In this document: positions 46,313 to 54,080 of the stretch, one piece after another
Layout: each line of letters begins with the position of its first letter
Numbering within the stretch: the stretch's first letter is position 1
Source: Rhizomicrobium sp.
GTDB taxonomy: Bacteria > Pseudomonadota > Alphaproteobacteria > Micropepsales > Micropepsaceae
DNA: 64,000 nucleotides
NCBI GenBank assembly: GCA_037200045.1
Contig: JBBCHM010000001.1
Span: forward strand, 310,001 to 374,000
Direction: 5' to 3'
Translations under genes and position numbers: made by a program
The notes under the pieces: generated by a model
What the model was told of the DNA's origin: nothing
Database searches by the model: none
What the model saw: only the letters and a program-made list of their open reading frames with translations

Positions 46313-47053
46313 CTAGTAGATCCTGCGTTGCCGACAAGAGATGCAGTTGCAGCCTGACCCGACTGGCGCGTAGTGAAGAAGTCCATGAATGACCCCTCCA
46401 ACGGCATCGAATTTTGGGGCAAGGATATCAATGTATGTCGCATCACCCTTTTCGAAGTAGCGGCGAAGTGCATATGCCACCAAATCTGAAAATTGGATCA
46501 TCCGCGATGCGCACGAATCGACAAATAACGGGACTTCAGACAAATTGTGAAGCTTGCCCCAGCGATGTCCGGCTTTTCTGAAGCCCAGGGCCAGGGCTTG
46601 AAGGGAGGTTTCGTATGACGACTTGTCCAAAACGAGCAGCCCGCGCTGAATATCTCCTGCCCTAAACAGCCGAGTTAGGGACAAATCGAACCTATTGCAG
46701 ATTTGTTCGAACGCGTATTCCATCGGATCATCTGGCGAGATTGCGGCCTTATGAATAGCCGCCCCGAAGAGCCTCACGTGTGCAGAACGGGCGAGAAGAT
46801 TTAAGGCTTCGATATAGATTTCGCGCCGACGGTCCTTCTTGAGATCGCGCCACTGTTTGCGACCTGCAAATATGTCGACCCCGCGAAATTCCACATTTTC
46901 ATATTCAGAAGGAAACACATCCTTTGCGAGATTTTCGAGCGCGCGCGAGAGCCAATGAGGCATACGCTCAAAGACGCTAACGCCGGCGAGGATAATGTGT
47001 CTGTCGTCGGGGTTCTTTACTGACCCGGAATCGTCGAGATAAAGGATGTGCAT
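46313..47053 (-). CDS. DUF3800 domain protein
   Basis: 246 residues. HILYLDDSGSVKNPDDRHIILAGV at the N-terminus is the DUF3800 signature, with paired acidic residues D7-D8 suggestive of an RNase H-like metal site. FVDSCASRMIQFSDLVAYALRRYFE near residue 185-208 supplies the other conserved Asp. The C-terminus has a CNCISC cysteine cluster. The base composition is clearly poorer in GC than the neighbours, and codon choice is less biased, so it is probably acquired. DUF3800 genes often occur in mobile or defence contexts; function is unproven. Confidence 0.8.
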   Translation of the reverse strand: MHILYLDDSGSVKNPDDRHIILAGVSVFERMPHWLSRALENLAKDVFPSEYENVEFRGVDIFAGRKQWRDLKKDRRREIYIEALNLLARSAHVRLFGAAIHKAAISPDDPMEYAFEQICNRFDLSLTRLFRAGDIQRGLLVLDKSSYETSLQALALGFRKAGHRWGKLHNLSEVPLFVDSCASRMIQFSDLVAYALRRYFEKGDATYIDILAPKFDAVGGVIHGLLHYAPVGSGCNCISCRQRRIY

Positions 47054-47138
47054 GGGGCTGTCATGAAAAAGAAAAGGCGGCCGGGTGAAACACGAGGTTT
47101 CAACGAGTTGCTACGGCAGCTCTCCCAACCGCACTTGC

Positions 47139-47167
47139 TATATAACGGCTAACTATTAAAAAAGCAA
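47139..47167 (-). promoter_or_regulatory. Promoter for the DUF3800 gene
   Basis: On the minus strand TTGCTT (47162-47167), 17 bases of A/T-rich spacer and TATATA (47139-47144) make a plausible housekeeping promoter about 86 bases before the start. Confidence 0.45.
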
Positions 47168-47306
47168 CTGTGCTCGCATTAAGCCATTGATAATCCAGAC
47201 GTTTGTGTTGACGGCACCGTCAAGCCTTTGAAATTTCATAGCCAATGGACCTTCGATCTTTGCGTTAACGCTATCCAAATCATCACAGCGGGGACCTGAC
47301 CATTGT

Positions 47307-47324
47307 CTCCCGTTGTGGGGGAGA
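47307..47324 (-). terminator. Hairpin after the CmcJ/NvfI gene
   Basis: CTCCC-gttgt-GGGGGAG forms a short GC stem just beyond the stop at 47327. It resembles one end of the repeat at 49111 and may serve as a terminator. No T-tract is present. Confidence 0.3.
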
Positions 47325-47326
47325 GA

Positions 47327-48133
47327 TTATCCGAGCCAATACGCCACCGCCCGCATCTCGACGCTGCCGCGCGGGACGACGCCCGGCGGGCAGGACGGAT
47401 CGTCGAACGCCGAATGCGGCACATGATGCGGCGCGCCCGGGTCGCCGTCATTGGTCTTGAAGATCAGCGCCTCGTCGCGCGTCATGCCGGAGAAATAGCA
47501 CCAGCGATGGCGCGGATCGTACCGCAGCAGCAATCCCTCGAACGACCATTCCGGCGCCCCGCCCGGCGCGTCGAACACCGCGTCGGCGGTCACGAGATCC
47601 TCCGGCGCCAGGCTGCGCGCGTCGCACAGCGCCAGCGGCACGTCCTGCGGCGGCGGCGTGATCACCCGCCACACATTGTAATGCGCGAAGCGGCGGACCT
47701 GGCGTCCCTCCGGCCGCGACCGCTCGGCGAATTCGCGCGCCGTCGGATCGCTGATGTCGATATGGATGAAGCGCGCCGGCAGCGAATTGAACAGCTTGCC
47801 CGACAGCGGCGAGCGCTCGGCGAAGCGCAGGATGCCTTTGCCGGTCACCACGACATGGTCCGCGCCGGTCTCGCGCCGCAGCAGGTCCTCGATCTCCGCG
47901 CCGTGAAGCCGCGCCACCTCCGCCTCGTCGCGGAAATCGGCGACGGCGCTTGGGTGCGGCACGAGCGCGAAGCCCTCGACCGCCAGCGACGAGCCGGCGC
48001 CGCGCAGATCCTCGATGTCCACTTCGCGCGGGTCGAGAACGAGATTGTCGCGGGAATGATCCTGCGCGTGATAGCGCGGCCGTTCGGACATCGCGGCCAG
48101 ATAGTTGATACTCGCCCGGACCGTTCGCGGCAT
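47327..48133 (-). CDS. CmcJ/NvfI family protein
   Basis: 268 residues. The family pattern is clear: ASINYLAAMSERPRYHAQD at the start, LAVEGFALVPHPSAVADFRDEAEV near residue 46-70, FAHYNVWRVITPPPQDVPLALCDARS near 155-180 and RWCYFSGMTRDEALIFKTNDGD near 215-236. Relatives occur in cephamycin (CmcJ) and fungal natural-product pathways and in many proteobacteria; the chemistry in bacteria is largely untested. It starts in a one-base overlap with the esterase gene, so the two act together. An oxidative tailoring or hydroxylation role is inference. Confidence 0.8.
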   Translation of the reverse strand: MPRTVRASINYLAAMSERPRYHAQDHSRDNLVLDPREVDIEDLRGAGSSLAVEGFALVPHPSAVADFRDEAEVARLHGAEIEDLLRRETGADHVVVTGKGILRFAERSPLSGKLFNSLPARFIHIDISDPTAREFAERSRPEGRQVRRFAHYNVWRVITPPPQDVPLALCDARSLAPEDLVTADAVFDAPGGAPEWSFEGLLLRYDPRHRWCYFSGMTRDEALIFKTNDGDPGAPHHVPHSAFDDPSCPPGVVPRGSVEMRAVAYWLG

Positions 48134-49104
48134 CACGCCGCCCTTGCCAGCTCTCGTTTCAGGAACGCATCGATCCGCGCATTGGCCTCGGTGGCGATGG
48201 CGTAGGGGAACATGTTGAAGCCGTGGATGCCGCCGGGATAGACCGCCAGCTCCGCCGCGTTCCCCGCCGCGATCCAGCGCGCATAGACGAACAGCGAATC
48301 GTCCAGGAACGCATCCAGCGTGCCGACGGTGAAGAGGGCCGGCGGCAGGTTCTTGAGATTGGCGTAGAGCGCCGACATGTCGGGATCGCGCCGCACGGCG
48401 GGATTGGGCGCGTAGCGCTCGGTGCAGAACTGGATGTCCTTGGTCTGCAGGAAGAAGCTTTCCTCGCCGATCCATTTCTGGCTCGGCGTCATGGTCGTAT
48501 CGTAATTGCCGTAGGACAGGTTCGCCGCCTTGAAGCCGGTGAAGCCGTGCTTGTCGCGCAGGCGCACCAGTGTCGGCACGGCCAGCGTGGCGCCGGCCGA
48601 TTCCCCGCCGATCGACAGCCAGTCCGAGCCGAACTCGGCCTTCGCGTGCTTGGCGAGCCACAGCGCGGCGGTCTCGCAATCGTCCCAGCCTTCCGGATAG
48701 GGATGCACCGGCGCCAGCCGGTACTCGACGCTGACGCAGGCGAGCCCCGTCGCGTTCATGATCCGCTCGAGCATCGGATCCTGGTCGGCGGCCGATCCCA
48801 TGATCAGCCCGCCGCCATGCAGGTGCACATAGACGCCCTTGGGATTGTCCGGCGCCACGACGTGCAGCGCCACCGGCGCGCGCCCCTTGACCTCCGCGGT
48901 CAAGGTCCGCGCCCGCGCCGAAGCGGGCGAGGCGAACATCCGCGGCGCCGCCGAACCGTCCGGCGCCGGCGGCCGCTCCCACGGCTTGGGCTGGCCCTTC
49001 ATCTGCGCCGCGAGGGTCTCGTTGAAGGCGCGGGTCTCCGCCGACACCGCCTCGGGACGGAACAAAGCGGGGTCGAAGGGGTTCAAGCTCATACGTCGCT
49101 CCAT
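48133..49104 (-). CDS. HSL-type alpha/beta hydrolase (esterase)
   Basis: 323 residues. HLHGGGLIMGS holds the HGGG oxyanion motif, SIGGESAGA the nucleophile Ser (GESAG), DAFLDDS the catalytic Asp and GGIHGFNMF the His. This set defines the hormone-sensitive-lipase family of small-molecule esterases. The ATG at 49104 has GGGGAGGA seven bases upstream, and those bases are the end of the intergenic repeat at 49111. It is translationally coupled to the CmcJ/NvfI gene. Substrate unknown. Confidence 0.9.
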   Translation of the reverse strand: MERRMSLNPFDPALFRPEAVSAETRAFNETLAAQMKGQPKPWERPPAPDGSAAPRMFASPASARARTLTAEVKGRAPVALHVVAPDNPKGVYVHLHGGGLIMGSAADQDPMLERIMNATGLACVSVEYRLAPVHPYPEGWDDCETAALWLAKHAKAEFGSDWLSIGGESAGATLAVPTLVRLRDKHGFTGFKAANLSYGNYDTTMTPSQKWIGEESFFLQTKDIQFCTERYAPNPAVRRDPDMSALYANLKNLPPALFTVGTLDAFLDDSLFVYARWIAAGNAAELAVYPGGIHGFNMFPYAIATEANARIDAFLKRELARAA

Positions 49105-49110
49105 ACTTTT

Positions 49111-49231
49111 TCCTCCCCGCTGTTGCGGGGGAGGGGGACCGCGAAGCGGTGGAGGGGGCACGCCCCGGCAGGCCCCCTCCGCTTCGTTCGCTGCGCTCAC
49201 GCAGCACCTCCCCCATAACAATGGGGGAGGA
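49111..49231. repeat. CTCCCC/GGGGAG palindromic repeat
   Basis: The element opens with TCCTCCCCGCTGTTGCGGGG and closes with CCTCCCCCATAACAATGGGG followed by GAGGA, so both ends are inverted hairpins of the same core. The interior is a GC-rich set of shorter palindromes (ACCGCGAAGCGGT and TGCTGCGTGAGCGCAGC-like). It lies between the esterase and the LLM gene. Confidence 0.75.
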
Positions 49232-49240
49232 AAGTTGGAT

Positions 49241-50395
49241 TCAAGCCGCCTTCGACTGCGGCTCCCCGATGGTCAGCGGCTGGCAGGTCCAGGTCCGAAG
49301 CTCGGGCAGGCAGTGCTTGGCGAAATAGCTGAGATTGTGGTTGACCTCCTCATGCGTCATGCCGCCGGTCCACAGATGCGGGAACAGGCCCTGCGGCTTG
49401 CGCACCTTCACGATCTCCTCGAAGCGCCCGAGCACGTCCTGCGCCGTACCATAGAAGGATTGCTGCACCACGCCCTCGACCGCGGGCTCGATGTCCTCGG
49501 GCTTGAGGCGCAGCGATTTATAGGCCTCGTAGCCTTTCGTCGCGCCGTGATGCTCCGAGGTCATCTCGTAATGCGCGATCGCCGAGCGGAAGGTGTTCGC
49601 CGCATAGGTGCGCGCGAGCTCGTGCGCCCGGTCGCGGCTCTCGTCGACGAAGACGAGGTTGGAGACGAACGGCCCCGGCGGCGGCACGTTCGGATGGAAT
49701 TCCAGCCACGCCTTCAGCCAAGGATCGTCCGCCTGGTCGGCCTGCACCGGCACGTGCCCGGCCTGGATCTTGCCGCCGCCGAAGGGCGGGCGCTGGGTGT
49801 TCGTCACCATCGGCTGGTTGAGGAACAGGCGCGGCAGGCCGAGCTTGGCGGTGGCGCGCAGCGAATCCGGCGTGCCGCCGGCGACGAAGGCGCGGCCCTT
49901 CAGCGAGCGCAAAGGCCGCGGCCGGATCTCGCGCCGCGGCTGCTGGAAGATCTCGCCGCCCTCGATATAGCCGGTCTCCAGCGCGTTCATCACCAGCGCC
50001 ACGACCTCGTCGAACAGTTCGCGCGCCTTGGACTGGTCGATGCGCAGGCCCTCGAACTCCAGTCGCGCCAGGCCGCGGCCGAAGCCGATGACGACGCGGC
50101 CGCCCGACAGATGATCGAGCCAGGTGATCTGCTCCGCCAGCCGCACCGGATCGTGCCACGGCGCCACGATCACCGCGGTGCCCAGCCGCATGCGCTTGGT
50201 GTTGGCGGCGAGCCAGGCCAGCGTCATCAGCGGCGCCGGGCTGACGGAATAGTCGTCGAAATGGTGCTCGGTCATCCAGATCGAGTCGTAGCCGAGCTCC
50301 TCGCCGAGGAGGATCTGCTTCAGCTCCTCCTGCATGAACTGGGCGTCGTCGATTTTCCGGTAGTTCGAAAAGCCGGTGCAAAGTCCGACATGCAT
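49241..50395 (-). CDS. LLM class flavin-dependent monooxygenase 1
   Basis: 384 residues of the bacterial luciferase-like fold. YDSIWMTEHHFDDYSVSPAPL near residue 36-56 is the family's FMN-proximal segment, followed by IVAPWHDPVRLAEQITWLDHLSGGRVVIGFGRG. Such enzymes use reduced FMN from a separate reductase to oxygenate organic substrates. It lies in line with the SDR gene upstream (16 bases) and is followed by the repeat. A second LLM gene lies divergently at 51410. Confidence 0.9.
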   Translation of the reverse strand: MHVGLCTGFSNYRKIDDAQFMQEELKQILLGEELGYDSIWMTEHHFDDYSVSPAPLMTLAWLAANTKRMRLGTAVIVAPWHDPVRLAEQITWLDHLSGGRVVIGFGRGLARLEFEGLRIDQSKARELFDEVVALVMNALETGYIEGGEIFQQPRREIRPRPLRSLKGRAFVAGGTPDSLRATAKLGLPRLFLNQPMVTNTQRPPFGGGKIQAGHVPVQADQADDPWLKAWLEFHPNVPPPGPFVSNLVFVDESRDRAHELARTYAANTFRSAIAHYEMTSEHHGATKGYEAYKSLRLKPEDIEPAVEGVVQQSFYGTAQDVLGRFEEIVKVRKPQGLFPHLWTGGMTHEEVNHNLSYFAKHCLPELRTWTCQPLTIGEPQSKAA

Positions 50396-50411
50396 GAAAT
50401 CTTCCTCCTGA

Positions 50412-51242
50412 TCAGTCCGCTACGCCCAGGCCCCAGCCGCCGTCGATGACGATCTGCTGCCCGGTGATGTATTCGCAGGCCGGCGACGCCAGAAACAGCG
50501 CCAGCCCGGCCATGTCCTTCGGCCAGCCGACGCGGTGCATCGGCACCCGCGCGGAAACCGTCTTCTGGGTCTCGGGATTGTGCGCGTGCCCGCCGCCGAT
50601 ATTGGTGACGAAGAAGCCCGGCGCGATGGCGTTGACGCAGATGCCATAGCCCGCCAGCTCCAGCGCCAGATTGCGCATGAAATGCGCCGCGCCGGCCTTC
50701 GCCGCCATATAGGCGCTGCCGATCACCGCCTCCTGCGTCAGCCCCGCCAGCGAGGTCGTGACGATGATGCGCCCCGAGCGGCGCGGGCGCATGTGGCGCG
50801 CCGCGGCGCGGCAGGTGGCGAACACGCCGTTCAGGTTGATGGCGATCGTGCGCTCCCAGCGCTCGTCGGTGTAGTGCTCGATGGCGCCGGCGTCGACGCG
50901 CTCGCGCTTGTCGCCGACCCAGGCGTTGAGATAGCCGGGACCGGAATCGATGCCGGCATTGGCGAACACCACGTCGAGCTTGCCGTAGGCCGCCGCCGCG
51001 TTGTCGAAGGCGCGGTCGAGCGCGGGATGATCGGTGACGTCCGCGACTTCGCCGCGCACGTCATAGCCGAGCTCTTTCAGCCGCCGCACCTCCGACGCGA
51101 TCCGCGCCGCGTCGATATCGAGCAGCGTGACGCGCGCGCCGTTCTCGGCCAGCGCCTCCGCGAAGCCGAGGCCAAGCCCGCTCGCGCCGCCGGTGATGAC
51201 GACGCCATAGCCTTCGACCTTGAACAGATCGGCGATCTTCAC
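50412..51242 (-). CDS. Short-chain dehydrogenase/reductase
   Basis: 276 residues. VVITGGASGLGLGFAEALAENGARVTLLDID holds the TGxxxGxG cofactor site; NAGID, SLAGLT and YMAAKAG give the Asn, Ser and Tyr-x3-Lys catalytic set. DID after the second strand favours NAD. The GTG at 51242 is chosen because GGGAGG lies nine bases upstream; the open frame extends further without a ribosome site. It is upstream of LLM 1 in one transcript, suggesting an alcohol-ketone step in the same pathway. Confidence 0.9.
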   Translation of the reverse strand: MKIADLFKVEGYGVVITGGASGLGLGFAEALAENGARVTLLDIDAARIASEVRRLKELGYDVRGEVADVTDHPALDRAFDNAAAAYGKLDVVFANAGIDSGPGYLNAWVGDKRERVDAGAIEHYTDERWERTIAINLNGVFATCRAAARHMRPRRSGRIIVTTSLAGLTQEAVIGSAYMAAKAGAAHFMRNLALELAGYGICVNAIAPGFFVTNIGGGHAHNPETQKTVSARVPMHRVGWPKDMAGLALFLASPACEYITGQQIVIDGGWGLGVAD

Positions 51243-51409
51243 CTGCGCGAGCCTCCCGTTATGTGCGACGGAGCGTGACTCAGGACGCACCCAAGAACGC
51301 GATTGCCAGAGCACTCAAACGATCCCGTCCGCGAACATGGAAAAACACATTCCTTGCCAGGCAAACTGCGCGGCCCGTATCATCGCGGCAAAGCAATCGG
51401 GAGGTCAGT

Positions 51410-52591
51410 ATGAAGCGGACTCGTTTCGGCATTTTCATGCCGCCGTTCAACGCGCCGTCGACGCAGAACGCGACGTCGTCGCTGCAGCGCAATGTCGACA
51501 CGATCCGTCTGCTCGACGACCTCGGCTATGACGAGGCCTGGATCGGCGAACATCATTCCGGCGGCGCCGAGATCATCGCCGAGCCGATCCAGTTCATGTC
51601 CTATGTCGGCGCGCTGACCAAGCACATCAAGCTGGGCCCGGGCGTGGTCTCGCTGCCCTATCACAATCCGCTCTGGGTGGCGGACCGCATCATCCTCGCC
51701 GATCATCTGTTGCGCGGCCGCATCATGCTGGGCTTCGGCCCCGGCTCGCTTCCCACCGACGCGACGATGATCGGCCTGGAGCCCAAGCAATTGCGCCCCG
51801 CGCTGGATCACGATGTCGGCGTCGTGCTCGATCTTCTCAAGGGCAAGATGGTGACGGCGAAGACCGACCGCTACAATCTGGTCGACGCGCAATGCCAGCT
51901 CGCGCCCTATTCGGATTTCGACATCTGCGTCGCGGCCTCGACCTCGCCGGCCGGTTCGATGCTGGCCGGCCGCCACGGCCTCGGCCTCCTCTCGCTCGGC
52001 GCGCTGATGCGCGAGGACCTGAACCTGATGCGCCATCACTGGGACCGCGCCGAGGCGGAGGCCGCCAAGCACAACCAGAAGGTCGACCAGGACCAGTGGC
52101 GCCTCGTCGGCTTCATGCACATCGCCGAGACCCGCAAGCAGGCGATCGAGGACGTCAAATACGGCCTGCACCATTTCGTGCGCTACACGCAGGAGGTTCT
52201 CGCGCTTCCCACGCTGCGGGTCAGCGGCAAGACGTTCGAGGAACAGCTCGCCTGGTTCACCGAGGGCGGCGTGGCGATCATCGGCACGCCCGACGACGCG
52301 ATCGCGCATATCAAGCGGCTGCAGGCGCAGTCCGGCGGCTTCGGCTCCTATCTGATGGTGGCCAACGATTTCGCGAGCTGGGAAGCGACGCGCAAGCATT
52401 ACGAACTGTTCGCGCGCTATGTCATTCCGGCCTTCCAGCCGTCGCAGCAGCGCCTGCTGGCGTCGGAGCGCTATGCCATGAGCCGGCACACCGAGCTCGA
52501 CGCCGCCAATGGCGCGGCGATCCAGGCCTGGACCGACCAGAACGCCGTCAGCCCGGCCAAGCCCGGCACCGGCCCCCTGGGCGAGCGCTAA
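51410..52591 (+). CDS. LLM class flavin-dependent monooxygenase 2
   Basis: 393 residues. MKRTRFGIFMPPFNAPST begins the fold; YDEAWIGEHHSGGAEIIAEPIQF and LADHLLRGRIMLGFGPGSLPTDA are the conserved FMN-site segments. Like LLM 1 it needs reduced flavin and molecular oxygen. GGGAGG is six bases before the ATG at 51410. It is divergent from the SDR/LLM 1 unit, with a common control region between, and is followed by a strong hairpin. Confidence 0.9.
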   Translation: MKRTRFGIFMPPFNAPSTQNATSSLQRNVDTIRLLDDLGYDEAWIGEHHSGGAEIIAEPIQFMSYVGALTKHIKLGPGVVSLPYHNPLWVADRIILADHLLRGRIMLGFGPGSLPTDATMIGLEPKQLRPALDHDVGVVLDLLKGKMVTAKTDRYNLVDAQCQLAPYSDFDICVAASTSPAGSMLAGRHGLGLLSLGALMREDLNLMRHHWDRAEAEAAKHNQKVDQDQWRLVGFMHIAETRKQAIEDVKYGLHHFVRYTQEVLALPTLRVSGKTFEEQLAWFTEGGVAIIGTPDDAIAHIKRLQAQSGGFGSYLMVANDFASWEATRKHYELFARYVIPAFQPSQQRLLASERYAMSRHTELDAANGAAIQAWTDQNAVSPAKPGTGPLGER

Positions 52592-52595
52592 AAAA

Positions 52596-52623
52596 GCGCC
52601 GTCCGGAGTGCTCCGGACGGCGC
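52596..52623. terminator. Strong hairpin terminator
   Basis: GCGCCGTCCGGAG-tg-CTCCGGACGGCGC is a perfect 13-base-pair stem five bases after the LLM 2 stop. The A-tract is on the upstream side, so as an intrinsic terminator with U-tail it reads best on the minus strand, but the stem can act for LLM 2 as well. Confidence 0.7.
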
Positions 52624-52839
52624 GGGCCGCTGTGTGACCCTGGGGAAACTCCTTAAACCGCCGGCTTGCGGGTTGTGCTGTGCCCACGCCGAAGGGCGCG
52701 TGCGCTAAATCGGAAGGCGGCGGGCAAAGTCCGCGACAACCGCCGCCCGGGCGGCGATAGTGTGCGAGACATACGAATTGCCGACGGTATACTGTGCGTC
52801 GAACATCCGCGGCCGTCGATCCGGCGCAAGGAGAGCAGG

Positions 52840-54060
52840 ATGAGTTTTGACCGTGTCGAAGTCCCCTATGGCGCCTATTGGTCGTCGCCCTTCGCCAAGT
52901 GGCAGGGTGCGCTGCAGCATCTGCATTCCATGAAATTCGCCGCCCATGTCGCCAAGGCCGAGCTCAGGAAGCGCGACATCTCCCCGGAGGTGTTCGACTT
53001 CGGCGTGCTCGGCATGACCCTGCCGCAGTTCCAGTCCTTCTATGGCGCGCCCTGGCCGCTCTACGAGATCGGCCTCAAGCATGTCGTCGGACCGACCATG
53101 ACCCAGGTCTGCTCGACCGGCGCGCGGGTCGTGCTGGCGGGCGCATCGGAAGTCCAGGTCGGGCTCGCCTCGGTCGCGCTGGTGCTCGCCACCGACCGGA
53201 CCTCGAACGGCGCGCATGTCTATTATCCCGCGCCCAAGGCGCCGGGCGGCACCGGCCAGACCGAAGACCCGATGCTCTACAATTTCTCCAACGATGCCAT
53301 CGGCGGCCATTCGATGCTGGAGACGGCGGAGAACGTCGCGCAGAAATACCAGATCTCGACCGAGGAGCAGAACGACGTCGTCCTGCGCCGCTACGCGCAA
53401 TACCAGGACGCGCTGGCCAACGGCCGCGCCTTTCACAAGAAGTTCATGTCGCTGCCTTTCGCCGTCCCCAAGCCGAACTTCAAGGGCGAGGACGGCGTCA
53501 TGGAAGGCGACGAGGGCATCTTCCCGACCACGCCCGAGGGCCTTGCCAGGCTCAAGCCGTCCACGCCGGGCGGCACCGTGACGTTCGGCGGCCAGACCCA
53601 TCCGGCCGACGGCACCTGCGCCATGATCGTCACCTCGGCCGACAAGGCCCAGGAATTCAGCAAGGACCCCAACATCCGCATCCGCTTCGCCGGCTTCGGC
53701 CAGGGAAGGGTGGACATGACCTGGATGCCGCTGGCGCCGGTCGCCGCGACCAAGCAGGTGCTGAAGAACGCCGATCTCAAGATCACCGACATGAAGGCGG
53801 TGAAGTCGCACAATCCCTTCGCGGTGAACGATATCGCCTTCGCGCGCGAGACCGGCTACGACATCGCCAAGATGAACAATTACGGCTGTTCGCTGATCTG
53901 GGGCCACCCCCAGGGCGCCACCGCCATGCGCCTGATCATCGAGCTGATCGAGGAGCTGGTGGAGAAGGGCGGCGGCTACGGCCTGTTCCAGGGCTGCGCC
54001 GCGGGCGATTCCTCGCTCGCGACCATCATCGAAGTATCGGATCGCAAACGCGCCGCGTAG
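52840..54060 (+). CDS. Thiolase family protein (SCP-x/acetyl-CoA acetyltransferase type)
   Basis: 406 residues. The nucleophile is C91 in TQVCSTGARV. WGHPQGATAMRLI is the family GHPxGATG region and GCAAGDSSLATI the C-terminal Cys motif. The usual NExFA stretch is replaced by HNPFAVND, as seen in non-canonical degradative thiolases. It cleaves beta-ketoacyl-CoA or forms it. AAGGAGAG precedes the ATG at 52840. The ALDH gene follows by 20 bases. Confidence 0.88.
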   Translation: MSFDRVEVPYGAYWSSPFAKWQGALQHLHSMKFAAHVAKAELRKRDISPEVFDFGVLGMTLPQFQSFYGAPWPLYEIGLKHVVGPTMTQVCSTGARVVLAGASEVQVGLASVALVLATDRTSNGAHVYYPAPKAPGGTGQTEDPMLYNFSNDAIGGHSMLETAENVAQKYQISTEEQNDVVLRRYAQYQDALANGRAFHKKFMSLPFAVPKPNFKGEDGVMEGDEGIFPTTPEGLARLKPSTPGGTVTFGGQTHPADGTCAMIVTSADKAQEFSKDPNIRIRFAGFGQGRVDMTWMPLAPVAATKQVLKNADLKITDMKAVKSHNPFAVNDIAFARETGYDIAKMNNYGCSLIWGHPQGATAMRLIIELIEELVEKGGGYGLFQGCAAGDSSLATIIEVSDRKRAA

Positions 54061-54080
54061 GCGGACAAGGGAGGCATGGA

